Shown here: positions 16,201-24,640 of the stretch, in pieces
How positions within the stretch are numbered: the first letter of the stretch is position 1
Layout of the letters: the number at the start of each line of letters is the position of its first letter
From: Kribbella sandramycini
Lineage (GTDB): Bacteria > Actinomycetota > Actinomycetes > Propionibacteriales > Kribbellaceae
Assembly: GCF_013131805.1 (NCBI RefSeq)
Contig: NZ_JABJRC010000002.1
Location: 1,054,001 to 1,118,000, forward strand
Direction of reading: 5' to 3'
DNA: 64,000 nt
Position numbers and translations under genes: made by a program
Notes under the pieces: generated by a model
Databases searched by the model: none
What the model was told of the DNA's origin: nothing
The model's input: only the letters and a program-made list of their open reading frames with translations

Positions 16201-17340
16201 TTAAGACAGGCCGAGGTGCAGCGGGTCGGCGTAGCGGGCGACGACGTCGCGGTCGAGGGCTTTGCCCAGCCCGGGAGCGCTGGGGATGGGCAGCATGCCG
16301 TCGGCGTCCAGGGTCCACTCCCCTTCGGTGAGGTCGTCGATGTACGGGGAACCAGGCATGTACTCCACCAGATCGGTGCCGGGCAATGCGCCGGCCAGGT
16401 GCAGGTCGGCGAGGAGGCCGATCGCGGTGTTCCAGCCGTGCGGGACGAAGCGGATGTGGTGGTCCTCGGCCGCCCAAGCGATCCGGCGGGATTCGGACAG
16501 GCCACCCACCTTGGTGACATCGGGCTGGACGATGTCGACGGCGTGCGCGTGGAAGTACGGCAGGAAGGATTGCCGCCGGGTGAGGACCTCCCCGCCGGAG
16601 ATGGGGACGGCGGAGGCGGCGCGCAAGGCGGCCAGCTGATCGGTGGCATCGGGATCGAGCGGCTCCTCGAACCACGCGACGCCGTAGGCCGCGAGCATCC
16701 GGGAAGTGCGGATCGCCCAGGGCAGATCACCGCGCCAGTACGCATCGCTGCCGCCGGCATCGACCGCGAGCAGCGCGTCGTCACCAACGGCCTCCCGCGC
16801 GGCCCACACGATCCGCTCGTCGGTCGCGGCATCGACGCGGCCGAACGGCCCCCACCCGATCTTGTACGCCGTGAACCCGGTCTCGCGCAGCCGCGTCAAC
16901 GTATCGGCGAGGATGGACGGCGGATCGGTCATCAGCACCGACGCGTACGGCCGGACCCGCTCGCGGTACCGGCCGCCGAGCAACCGCCCCACCGGCTGCC
17001 CGGTCGCCTGGCCGAGCAGATCCCACAATGCGATGTCGATCCCGCTGATCGTGTGGGTGACCGCGCCGCCCCTCCCCTGCCAGAACGTGTGCTGGTGCAA
17101 CTTCTCGCTGACCCGCTCCGGCTCCAGCGCGGACTCCCCCACGTACAGCGGCTCCAGCAGCCGCAGCGCGCCCCGCACCAGCTCCTCACTCGTGAAGACG
17201 CTGCCGATCCCGATCAAGCCCTCGTCGGTCTCGACCGAGATCAGCGTGTGCACGTTGTCGTCCGGCTTGAGCTCATGACTCCAGCCGCCGGCGGGAGTCG
17301 CGCCGCGCAACCCGGCGCAGCGCACCCGTTCGATCCTCAT
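16201..17340 (-). CDS. Enolase-superfamily dehydratase/racemase (MR/MLE branch)
   Basis: 379 residues: N-terminal capping domain to about 125, then a beta/alpha barrel. Metal ligands are predicted as Asp194 (VDAGG), Glu225 (WFEEP) and Glu251 (SGGEV), with acid/base candidates Lys160 (AYKIGWG) and His301 (VPHGWN). This is the mandelate-racemase subgroup, which includes many sugar-acid dehydratases. The KxG rather than KxK at 160-162 makes the exact reaction hard to assign. The ATG overlaps the creatininase stop by four bases, so it is the third gene of the GH20 operon. A sugar-acid dehydratase would fit the uronate dehydrogenase encoded divergently. Confidence 0.82.
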   Translation of the reverse strand: MRIERVRCAGLRGATPAGGWSHELKPDDNVHTLISVETDEGLIGIGSVFTSEELVRGALRLLEPLYVGESALEPERVSEKLHQHTFWQGRGGAVTHTISGIDIALWDLLGQATGQPVGRLLGGRYRERVRPYASVLMTDPPSILADTLTRLRETGFTAYKIGWGPFGRVDAATDERIVWAAREAVGDDALLAVDAGGSDAYWRGDLPWAIRTSRMLAAYGVAWFEEPLDPDATDQLAALRAASAVPISGGEVLTRRQSFLPYFHAHAVDIVQPDVTKVGGLSESRRIAWAAEDHHIRFVPHGWNTAIGLLADLHLAGALPGTDLVEYMPGSPYIDDLTEGEWTLDADGMLPIPSAPGLGKALDRDVVARYADPLHLGLS

Positions 17341-18119
17341 CCGCGCAGATCCCTTCGCTCGGCAATCGGCCAGGCGCGCCACTCGTCGGCGAGCCGAATC
17401 AGGTTCTCCACCGCGCCCTCGAAGATGGCCTTCCCTTTCTCCGCGGACGCCGTCGTCGGGTCGCCGTGGACCCCGGACGACGTCCACCGGCTCCAGTAGT
17501 CGTGGAACCGGACGGGGAACTCCGACGTGCTGTCCGACGACACGAACGTTCCGGTCACGTCCTCCCCCGCCACCGCCAGGTCCATCTGCACCCGCTCCGG
17601 CGCGAGATGCAGATACAGCGAGGTCTCGAACTCGTCCGCGTGCGCGACCACCGCGGTGTCCCGGACGTCGCCGTAGGCATCCATCGCGAGCCCGTGGTAG
17701 TTCACCGCGGCGCACAGCGCGTCCGTGTTCAGCGTCGTCTTGCGCGCAACCAGATCCACCAGCGGTGAGTTGGACCCATGCCCGTTGACCAGCAAGATCT
17801 TCCGGAATCCGTGCTGCGCCAGGCTTTTCGTGATGTCGGAGCAGTACGCGATGAACGTTTCGGGCTCGACATGGATCGTCCCCGGGAAGTCGATGTGATG
17901 CAGGTTCAGCCCGTACGGCACCGGCGGCAGCACCAGAATCCGGTCCGGCGCGCGCCGGCCCGCCTCCAGACAGATGCTCTGGGCAAGGAACGTGTCCACG
18001 TCCAGCGGCAGATGCGGCCCGTGCTGCTCGGTCGCCCCGGTCGGCAGCAAGACGCACGGCTGCCCCGGCACTGCGTCCCGTAACCGCGGCCAGCTCAGCC
18101 ACTCGTAACGCCCGCTCAT
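17337..18119 (-). CDS. Creatininase-family amidohydrolase
   Basis: 260 residues. The N-terminal metal motif ATEQHGPHLPLDVD (29-42) and LLVNGHGSNSP (about 112-122), with HADEFETSLYL later, mark the creatinine amidohydrolase fold, a di-metal cyclic amidase family with varied substrates (creatinine, formamidopyrimidines, mycofactocin precursors). It overlaps both neighbours by ATGA, which demands co-translation with a hexosaminidase and an enolase-type enzyme. A role on a cyclic sugar amide or lactone is inference; creatinine is unlikely in this context. Confidence 0.82.
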   Translation of the reverse strand: MSGRYEWLSWPRLRDAVPGQPCVLLPTGATEQHGPHLPLDVDTFLAQSICLEAGRRAPDRILVLPPVPYGLNLHHIDFPGTIHVEPETFIAYCSDITKSLAQHGFRKILLVNGHGSNSPLVDLVARKTTLNTDALCAAVNYHGLAMDAYGDVRDTAVVAHADEFETSLYLHLAPERVQMDLAVAGEDVTGTFVSSDSTSEFPVRFHDYWSRWTSSGVHGDPTTASAEKGKAIFEGAVENLIRLADEWRAWPIAERRDLRG

Positions 18120-21100
18120 CGCGCGGCCCCGGCCTCGTAGTGCGCGGTGACCTCAGCCGGGCTGAGCGGACGCCGGTAGACGGCGACCTCGTCGAGCTCA
18201 CCCTGCCACCGCTGGCCGGCGTCATCGCCGCGGGCCCCGATCTTCAGCGTCGTCTTCAGCTCGGACGCCGTCGGAGCTAGCGTCGTCGCCACCTCGCCGT
18301 CCAGCCGGCCGTTGACGTAGATCTTCAGCTTCGACCCGTCGAAGACCGAGACGACGTGATACCAGGAGCCGGTCACCAGCTTCGTCGTACCGGTGACCGA
18401 GGCCTGCGCCGCGGCGCCGAGCGTGTATGCGCGGACCTGCCCCGAGCCGGTCAGCCGAAGGGCGAAGCCGTTCTTGCCGGGAGCGTCGTACTTCTCCACG
18501 ATCGCCTGCCCCGGATCGGGCCGCAGCGCGCTCGGCAGCACCCAGGCCTCGGCGCTGTACGGACCCGTGAACTGGTCGATGATCCCGTTCGGCAAGGTCT
18601 GGGCGTAGCCGCCGTTGAAGCCGAGCGCGCCGTCGGTGCCACTGACACCAGGCAGGTCTCGTGCCACCGCACCGACGTGCGGAGCGCCCAGCCGGCCGAC
18701 TGCCGCGGCCGTGGTCGCACTCCCGGCGACCGCATTGTCGTCCCCGAGCCGCCAGTAGCCGAGCGGCCCGGACGCGTTCACAGTGTCGACGTACTTCTCG
18801 TCCGTCGGCCGCGCCGCGACGTAATGGACGGCGAGCTCCTCCGGCGTCAATGCCCGCTGGTACATCGCCACGTTGTCGACGCGGCCGCCCATCCGGATGC
18901 CGGCGTCGTCACCGCGGGCCCCGATCTTCAGTGAGCCGCTCCCCAGCGTCGGCCGGGTCGGCGTCGGCGACGAGGCGTCCAGCGTGCCATCCAAGTACGT
19001 CGCGATCGAGGTGCCGTCGTACACCAGCGCGATGTGATGCCAGACACCGGCGGAGACCGGCGACACGCCCTGCAGGTACACGGGGTTGTACTCCGCCCCG
19101 AACACGTGCCCGATCATTCGGCCGAACCTGTTCAGCCGCAGCGCGTAGCCGTTCTTGCCAGGCGCGTCGTACTGCTCCAGGATCGCCTGGCCGTCACCGC
19201 CCGCGATGTCGTCGAACTTGAACCACCCCTCAACCGTGAACGGCCCCGACGCGCGCACCCCCGGGTCGCCGGCTTCGGCGTACCCACCGGTCAGCGCCAC
19301 CGCCCGGTTACCGGCACTCGGCCCCGGCACACCCTTCCACACGTTCTCCCGGTACTGCCCGTGCCGGCCGTTGCCCGAAGCATCGGTCAGCACCGTCCCC
19401 GAACTGTCGCTCATCGGCCAGTACCCGGCCGGTCCATCGGCGCGGACGACATCGTCGTAGCCGGCGGCCGGGCGCGGCGCGACCTGCAGGGTGACGGTCT
19501 CGACGACATCCGGCCCCTGACTGCGCCCGATCAGCCGCACCTCGTAGTTTCCGGCCGCCGCATTCGCCGGGACGACGACCTTCAGCGGCACCGGCGCCGC
19601 GCGGTCGACGGTGTCGTTGTGACAGCTCGGCAGCGGTGTGCTGGGCCGATCGACCGTCCACCCGGCCGGCAGGCCGACCTCCAACCGCCCGTCGAGCGCA
19701 CCCGGCGCGAGACACCGCAACCGGGACGTGATGCGCACCGAGTCGCCCGCCGCCACGACCGTCGTCCGCGTCTGCGCGCTCACCCGGACCCAGTTCTGCG
19801 GCGCCCAGCCGACAGTCGTGATCAGCGGTGCGAACCCGGCGTAGTCCGCGGCCGGTTTCGGCGAGCCCCAGAGGATCTGCGCGAGCGAACGCATCGGCGC
19901 GAACAACCCGTCGAGGATCTCGTCCGGCGTCTCCAGGTCCGGCAGCGTCCAGACGTGCAGCTTGGCCCCGAGGATCCTGGCCGGGTCGTCGGGGACCTCT
20001 TCGTCGCCGTGGAAGACGTTCGGCTTGAACCTGTCGTAGATCTCGGCCCCGTCGGCGTGCTGCAGACCGAGGTCGTGATACAGGTAATCCGGATTGTCGT
20101 TCTGCAGCCGGTATCCCTCATCGAGCAGCTGCCCGGCGGTCTTCGCGCCCTCCTTCTCCAGCCAGTACTCGACGACGACGTCCTTGTCGACCGGCACGGT
20201 CGCCGTCTTCGTGATGCCGTCGTTCCAGATCCGCATCGTCTTGCCGTTCGCGGTGACCAGCCGGTTCAGCCGGTTGACGAAGCCGTAGTGCACGTCCTGT
20301 GCGACGGCGTTCGGGCCGTACTTCGCTTTCGCGTACTCGACCAACTGCGGGAAGCGGTTGGGGTTGTCGCCGTGCAGGTACTCGTCGGAGCCGAGATGCC
20401 ACCAAGGACCGTCGAACTTCGTCAGCAGCGAGCGCGTGATGTCCTCGGCGTAGGTGTAGGCCGCTTCCTTGCTCAGGTCGAGATCGGCGGGCTTCCCCGG
20501 GAGCGCCAGGTCCGGTCGCGGGGTGAGGTCACGCGCACTGTGGCCCGGCAGGTTGTGCTGCGGGATGAACTGCACGTGGTAACGCTTGGCGTACTGGTTG
20601 ATCTCCTGCCAGCGGCCCAGCGGGGTGTCGCTGTAGCCGACGTACGCGGTGAGCTGGTTGTACTTGAGGTACGACATCTCCCGGATCAGCGTCTGCCACC
20701 AGGCGAGCGGGAAGCGCTTCTCGGCGTTTGCCACCAGGACGCCGCGCTCGCGGTACTTCGGCTTGTCGAGGGTGCCGCCGGGCTCGAGGGTGCGCGACTG
20801 CCGCAGCAGCTGCAGGACCGTCCGGGTGCCATGGAAGATCGGCGTCGGGTTCGGGCCGGTGATCGTGGCGACGCCCGCCTCGATACTCAGCCGGTAGCTG
20901 TCGGCCGGCAGATGCGCGATCGCCATCCGGAGGTCACCGGGCCGCACCTCCTGCTCGCCGACCACGGCCGGGGTGATCCCGGTCAGCGCGGTCAGGTCGG
21001 CCGCGAACGTCTCGGCGTCCGCGCGCAACTGCTGCGACGCGACGATCCGGCTGGTCGCCGTGAAGGTGAACGGCGTACCGGTGCCGGCCTGCCAGTTCTG

Positions 21101-21211
21101 CAGCGCGGGGATCGTCTGCGGTGGTTCGGTCGGTGGCGCGGCACCGGCCGGTACGGCGAGCGCGGCGATCGCGAGGAGTGGTGACAGGAGCAGGGACAAG
21201 AGCTTCTTCAT
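18116..21211 (-). CDS. Secreted GH20 beta-N-acetylhexosaminidase with two LamG domains
   Basis: 1031 residues. Signal peptide with cleavage near PAGA-APP; GH20 domain 2-like segment to about 150; GH20 barrel to about 490 with the catalytic Asp-Glu pair in HLGSDEY (near 272) and an N-terminal YKYRERGVLV-like barrel entry; a NEW3-type beta domain near 490-600; then two LamG/concanavalin-like domains (about 605-800 and 810-1025), both carrying DAPGKNG and LKIGARGDDAG. It removes terminal GlcNAc/GalNAc from polymers outside the cell, with LamG domains as likely binding modules. First gene of the operon with the creatininase and enolase genes, facing gntR across the 21259-21284 operator. Confidence 0.9.
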   Translation of the reverse strand: MKKLLSLLLSPLLAIAALAVPAGAAPPTEPPQTIPALQNWQAGTGTPFTFTATSRIVASQQLRADAETFAADLTALTGITPAVVGEQEVRPGDLRMAIAHLPADSYRLSIEAGVATITGPNPTPIFHGTRTVLQLLRQSRTLEPGGTLDKPKYRERGVLVANAEKRFPLAWWQTLIREMSYLKYNQLTAYVGYSDTPLGRWQEINQYAKRYHVQFIPQHNLPGHSARDLTPRPDLALPGKPADLDLSKEAAYTYAEDITRSLLTKFDGPWWHLGSDEYLHGDNPNRFPQLVEYAKAKYGPNAVAQDVHYGFVNRLNRLVTANGKTMRIWNDGITKTATVPVDKDVVVEYWLEKEGAKTAGQLLDEGYRLQNDNPDYLYHDLGLQHADGAEIYDRFKPNVFHGDEEVPDDPARILGAKLHVWTLPDLETPDEILDGLFAPMRSLAQILWGSPKPAADYAGFAPLITTVGWAPQNWVRVSAQTRTTVVAAGDSVRITSRLRCLAPGALDGRLEVGLPAGWTVDRPSTPLPSCHNDTVDRAAPVPLKVVVPANAAAGNYEVRLIGRSQGPDVVETVTLQVAPRPAAGYDDVVRADGPAGYWPMSDSSGTVLTDASGNGRHGQYRENVWKGVPGPSAGNRAVALTGGYAEAGDPGVRASGPFTVEGWFKFDDIAGGDGQAILEQYDAPGKNGYALRLNRFGRMIGHVFGAEYNPVYLQGVSPVSAGVWHHIALVYDGTSIATYLDGTLDASSPTPTRPTLGSGSLKIGARGDDAGIRMGGRVDNVAMYQRALTPEELAVHYVAARPTDEKYVDTVNASGPLGYWRLGDDNAVAGSATTAAAVGRLGAPHVGAVARDLPGVSGTDGALGFNGGYAQTLPNGIIDQFTGPYSAEAWVLPSALRPDPGQAIVEKYDAPGKNGFALRLTGSGQVRAYTLGAAAQASVTGTTKLVTGSWYHVVSVFDGSKLKIYVNGRLDGEVATTLAPTASELKTTLKIGARGDDAGQRWQGELDEVAVYRRPLSPAEVTAHYEAGAAR

Positions 21212-21258
21212 AGCGGGCGGCCTCCCTCGGACGGATGCGGCTCACCGTAAACAGGGAG

Positions 21259-21305
21259 ATGGTAGATGGTCAACCATCGACCATTTGGGTCGAAAGGGTT
21301 ATGCT
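21259..21305 (+). promoter_or_regulatory. GntR/FadR-type operator and gntR promoter
   Basis: A 26-bp dyad at 21259-21284 is built of ATGGT and ACCAT repeats around ATGGTCAACCAT; its core TGGTCAACCA matches the TNGTNNNACNA rule for FadR-subfamily GntR proteins. For the plus strand TCGACC (21277-21282), a 17-bp spacer and TATGCT (21300-21305) form a promoter, with the operator overlapping its -35. The dyad is also 48 bases upstream of the GH20 start, so one site can repress both operons. Confidence 0.8.
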
Positions 21306-21311
21306 CCGACG

Positions 21312-21962
21312 ATGGAAAGTGCTAGCTCGCTCCCCCGGATCAGCGCCGACTCCCGGCGGGCACTCGTCGTCCAGGCTTTGCGGCGCGCCATCGAGACCGG
21401 CGAGTTCCAGCCCGGCGACCGGCTGGTCGAACGCGATCTGTCCGCGCAGATGAACATCAGCCGCGGGCCCCTGCGGGAGGCGATGATCCAGCTCGAGCAG
21501 GAGGGGCTGATCACGACGTATCCCTACCGCGGCACCGTGGTCGCGGAGATCTCCGCCGAGGAGGTCGAGAAGGTCCTGGTGCCGATCCGGCTGACGCTCG
21601 AACGATTCGCGGTCGGTCACGCGCTGCAACGACTCACCGATGCCGATCTGGCCGAGCTACAGGGGCAGATCGGCGCGATGCGACAGGCCGCCGCGGCCGG
21701 CGACGTGACCGGGGTCGTCGAGACCGACATGCGCTTCCACGAGATCCTGCTGGAGCGCGCCGAGCAGCCGCAATGCCTGCAGATCTGGCGGACGATCGCG
21801 CCCCGGGTGCGCGCCTACTTCCACCGGGACGCGTACCGGCACGGCGAGCTGGCGAATGTCGCCCACGGCCACGACGCGCTGCTCGAGGCACTGCGCCGGC
21901 GCGACCCGGCCGAAGTCGACGCGATCCTGCAGGCGCATATCAACGAGACGCTCGACCTGTGA
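21312..21962 (+). CDS. GntR-family regulator, FadR subfamily
   Basis: 216 residues. N-terminal winged helix (ALRRAIETGEFQPGDRLVERDLSAQMNISRGPLREAMIQLEQEGLI) and an all-helical FCD domain with the metal-binding pattern (DMRFHEILLERA, H near 140, later HDALLEALRRRD). FCD regulators usually sense organic or sugar acids. The ATG at 21312 lies six bases after the -10, so a leaderless mRNA is likely. It is co-transcribed (GTGA overlap) with a uronate dehydrogenase-like gene and divergent from the GH20 operon, making it the probable local regulator. Confidence 0.9.
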   Translation: MESASSLPRISADSRRALVVQALRRAIETGEFQPGDRLVERDLSAQMNISRGPLREAMIQLEQEGLITTYPYRGTVVAEISAEEVEKVLVPIRLTLERFAVGHALQRLTDADLAELQGQIGAMRQAAAAGDVTGVVETDMRFHEILLERAEQPQCLQIWRTIAPRVRAYFHRDAYRHGELANVAHGHDALLEALRRRDPAEVDAILQAHINETLDL

Positions 21963-22714
21963 CGATTCTGATCACCGGCGCGGCCGGCTCGATCGGAACC
22001 GCCGTCCGCCGAAACCTGGCCGGGCCGCTCCGCCTCGTCGACACCGCCGCTCCCCCGCCGGGCGAAACGCTCGACTGGCAGCAGGTATCGATCACCGACC
22101 TGGCCGCGATGCGCGCTGCCTGCCGCGGCGTCGAGTCGATCGTGCATCTGGCCGCGCTCGCCGACGAGGACAGCTGGGAGCGCATCCTCACCATCAACGT
22201 CGACGGCACCCGCACGGTCCTCGAAGCCGCCCGGCTCGAGGGCGTGCGCCGGGTGATTCTTGCCTCCAGCATCCATGCCGCGGGCTTCCTCCCGCGGCCG
22301 GACGACGGAGGGCGTCCACCGGTCCCCGCCGGCGTCGCGCCGCGGCCGGACACGCATTACGGCTTCAGCAAAGCCGCCCTGGAAGCGCTCGGCAGCCTCT
22401 ACCATTCCCGCACCGGGATGGCCGTGATCTGTCTGCGGATCGGCGACTTCAACCCGCGCCCCGACCCCTGGCTCAGCTCAGCCTGGTTGTCCCCCGGCGA
22501 CTGCATCCGGCTCATCCGCGCCGCGCTGACCGCCGACGGTTTCCACATGGTGTGGGGCATCTCCCGCAACGCCACCCGCTGGCTCGATCTGAGTGCCGGC
22601 GAGGCGATCGGCTACCACCCGCAGGACAGCGCTCCTCACAGCGGCGCCACCGAGGCCGATCACCTCGGCGGCGCCTACTGCACCGTTCCGCTGGGAACTC
22701 CGGTCGGCGACTAA
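21959..22714 (+). CDS. NAD-dependent epimerase/dehydratase, uronate dehydrogenase-like
   Basis: 251 residues. GTG at 21959 overlaps the gntR stop (GTGA) and places the Rossmann motif TGAAGSIG at residues 6-13. Catalytic Ser/Tyr/Lys are in SSIHAAG and YGFSK (Tyr134, Lys138). The compact length and LRIGDFNPRP plus WLS...D pattern resemble uronate dehydrogenase, which oxidises hexuronates to aldarolactones; the encoded enolase-superfamily enzyme could act downstream. Other short epimerases remain possible. The gene converges on the GH9 glycosidase with a four-base overlap. Confidence 0.78.
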   Translation: MTILITGAAGSIGTAVRRNLAGPLRLVDTAAPPPGETLDWQQVSITDLAAMRAACRGVESIVHLAALADEDSWERILTINVDGTRTVLEAARLEGVRRVILASSIHAAGFLPRPDDGGRPPVPAGVAPRPDTHYGFSKAALEALGSLYHSRTGMAVICLRIGDFNPRPDPWLSSAWLSPGDCIRLIRAALTADGFHMVWGISRNATRWLDLSAGEAIGYHPQDSAPHSGATEADHLGGAYCTVPLGTPVGD

Positions 22715-24558
22715 CGCGTCAGCGCGTAGACGGCGATGGCGGCGAAGTCGTCGGCCGGCTCCGAGGCCTGCCAGGAGCGGACGTCGTCGACGTAGCGGGC
22801 GCCGCGGCCGGTGAACTCTTCGTACTTGTCGACCCCCTCGGCCGGGCAGGGCTGCATGCCGTCGAGGTGGTCGCCGAGGCCGTCGGCGAAGAGGTCGGCC
22901 GAGTTCGGGCCGTTGACGACGGCGCCGATCACCTCGCGGCCGAGGATGTTGCCGATCTGGTGGTGTGGGCAGCGTTTGCCGTTGTCGCCGACGCCGACCA
23001 TGAACGAGACGCCCCAGGCGTTCGCGCCGAAGGCCCAGTCGAGCTGCTGGGCGCCGAAGGCGTCGTAGCGGCGGTCGCCGGTCGCCTGGCGGTAGCGGCG
23101 TGCGGTCGCGGCCAGGCCGAAGGTGTGCGGGACGGCGTCGAAATTGTCGTACTGCGCACCCGCGCGGAACGGGTCCTTCGCCGCTCGCTGCGCCCCGATC
23201 TCCAGTTGGGCGCGCAGGTCGCCGACCAGCTTCGCGACCAGTCGCCGGTCGGATCGCGCGGCCCGGATCAGGTCGGCATGGGCGAGCGCGCTCACGTCGT
23301 ACAGGTTGAGCGTGTCACCGCCGGCCTCGTGCTCCAGGTACTGCTCCGCCCAGTACGCCGCCTGGCGCACGAAGCCCGCGGCCCGCCGGTCCCCCAGCCG
23401 CTGCGCGGCCAGCGCGAGCTGGGTGGCGCCGAGCTCCAGGTCGTCCCGCCAGGTCGACTCCGGGTAGAACGCGAACGGGAGCGACGTCGTGAGCTGACCG
23501 ACATTCGTGGTCTTGGCCTGCGCGAAGATCTGCGCCGCGGTCTCCAGGTGTTTGCGCGCCAGCTTGCGGTCGGTCGACGCCTCGACCTGGGCCGCGAGCG
23601 CGAACGCCGCCGCTGTCCGGCCGGCCAGGTTCGGGCTGATCGGCTGACCGGGCGCCGCCGCGCGGAAGACCGGCCGGTTGCGCAGGTGCCGCTCGGACGG
23701 GTCGGTCAGCTGATCGTCCTGCTCGGGCAGCCGCCAGATGTCGTGATCGCCGATGAACGTGCCCTCGGCGTTGCCGGTGCCGACGCCGACCTGGATGTAG
23801 AGGGTCTTCGACCGCTCGTCCCACATCTTGTCCAGCCACTTCAGCCCGTGCCGCGCCTCGTGCAGCAGCTTGCGATCCGGACGCCGCGCGTCCCGGGCCG
23901 ATGCCCACAGCATCGTCTCCGAGTACGCCGCGATATGGGTGAACTTGAGGTAGTCGCCGGCGTCGTACCAGCCGCCCTCGACGTCGACCGGGCCGCCGAT
24001 CCGCTGCAACTCCCCCACTGTCTGGTCGGTGTCCGGGCTCGAGAAGACCGGCAACTCGTAGACCTGCGCCGTCCGGTCGTTCAGATGCGCGGGTTTGCGC
24101 TGCAGCGCGCCCGGGACGACGTTCGCGCCGTCGCGCTGCTCGGTGAAGAAGTTCACCGCCTTGTCCTTCGCGGACGTCGCCAGCCCGTCGCCGTCCGCCC
24201 GGACGACGAACTCCGGCGAGGTCGCGACCCCCGGCACCTCGACCCGGTACGTCCCCGGCACCCACAGCCGGGACAGATCCAGCTGATGGACGTGCCGGTA
24301 CTTCCCGTTCCACTCCCCCAGCCCGGCGCCGACCTTCCCGGTCAGCACCCGCCGGCCGCGCTCGTCCACGACCTGGAACCGCCGCCCGGCCACCGCGCCC
24401 TGACTCAGCACGTACGCCGCCTTGCCGTCGAAGGCGCCGTAGCCGAGCTGATTCACCCGGACCGCACCACTGTCCGTCACTGCCTGTACCGGACCGGTGA
24501 CCCCCAGCACCAATCCGGTCGCCACCACGACCGACCCCACCCGGAGCAACGACCTCAC
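22711..24558 (-). CDS. Secreted GH9 glycoside hydrolase (cellulase-family)
   Basis: About 615 residues from a GTG at 24558 seven bases after AGGAGG; a longer ATG frame would start inside the operator. Signal peptide, then an Ig-like CelD-N domain (to about 125, with VNQLGYG), then the GH9 (alpha/alpha)6 barrel with GGWYDAGDYLKF (about 195-206, nucleophile-activating Asp pair), GVGDNGKRCPHHQ, and catalytic-acid Glu in SEPADDFAA near 601. GH9 enzymes are endo- or exo-glucanases, and a few act on glucosamine oligomers. A perfect 21-bp palindrome lies just upstream. Confidence 0.87.
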   Translation of the reverse strand: MRSLLRVGSVVVATGLVLGVTGPVQAVTDSGAVRVNQLGYGAFDGKAAYVLSQGAVAGRRFQVVDERGRRVLTGKVGAGLGEWNGKYRHVHQLDLSRLWVPGTYRVEVPGVATSPEFVVRADGDGLATSAKDKAVNFFTEQRDGANVVPGALQRKPAHLNDRTAQVYELPVFSSPDTDQTVGELQRIGGPVDVEGGWYDAGDYLKFTHIAAYSETMLWASARDARRPDRKLLHEARHGLKWLDKMWDERSKTLYIQVGVGTGNAEGTFIGDHDIWRLPEQDDQLTDPSERHLRNRPVFRAAAPGQPISPNLAGRTAAAFALAAQVEASTDRKLARKHLETAAQIFAQAKTTNVGQLTTSLPFAFYPESTWRDDLELGATQLALAAQRLGDRRAAGFVRQAAYWAEQYLEHEAGGDTLNLYDVSALAHADLIRAARSDRRLVAKLVGDLRAQLEIGAQRAAKDPFRAGAQYDNFDAVPHTFGLAATARRYRQATGDRRYDAFGAQQLDWAFGANAWGVSFMVGVGDNGKRCPHHQIGNILGREVIGAVVNGPNSADLFADGLGDHLDGMQPCPAEGVDKYEEFTGRGARYVDDVRSWQASEPADDFAAIAVYALTR

Positions 24559-24578
24559 ACGCCCGCCTCCTCGATAAC

Positions 24579-24599
24579 TGACAGGAAAGTTTCCTGTCA
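24579..24599. promoter_or_regulatory. Perfect 21-bp palindrome upstream of GH9 gene
   Basis: Half-site TGACAGGAAA is repeated in inverted orientation around a central G. The AGGAAA-N-TTTCC core resembles sites of ROK-family repressors of chitosan and amino-sugar genes in Streptomyces. It lies 21 bases before the GTG, where it would block transcription. No ROK gene is in the window. Confidence 0.75.
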
Positions 24600-24640
24600 T
24601 TCCGGGGAAAATAGCGGACGCGGGGCCGCCCGTACAGAGG

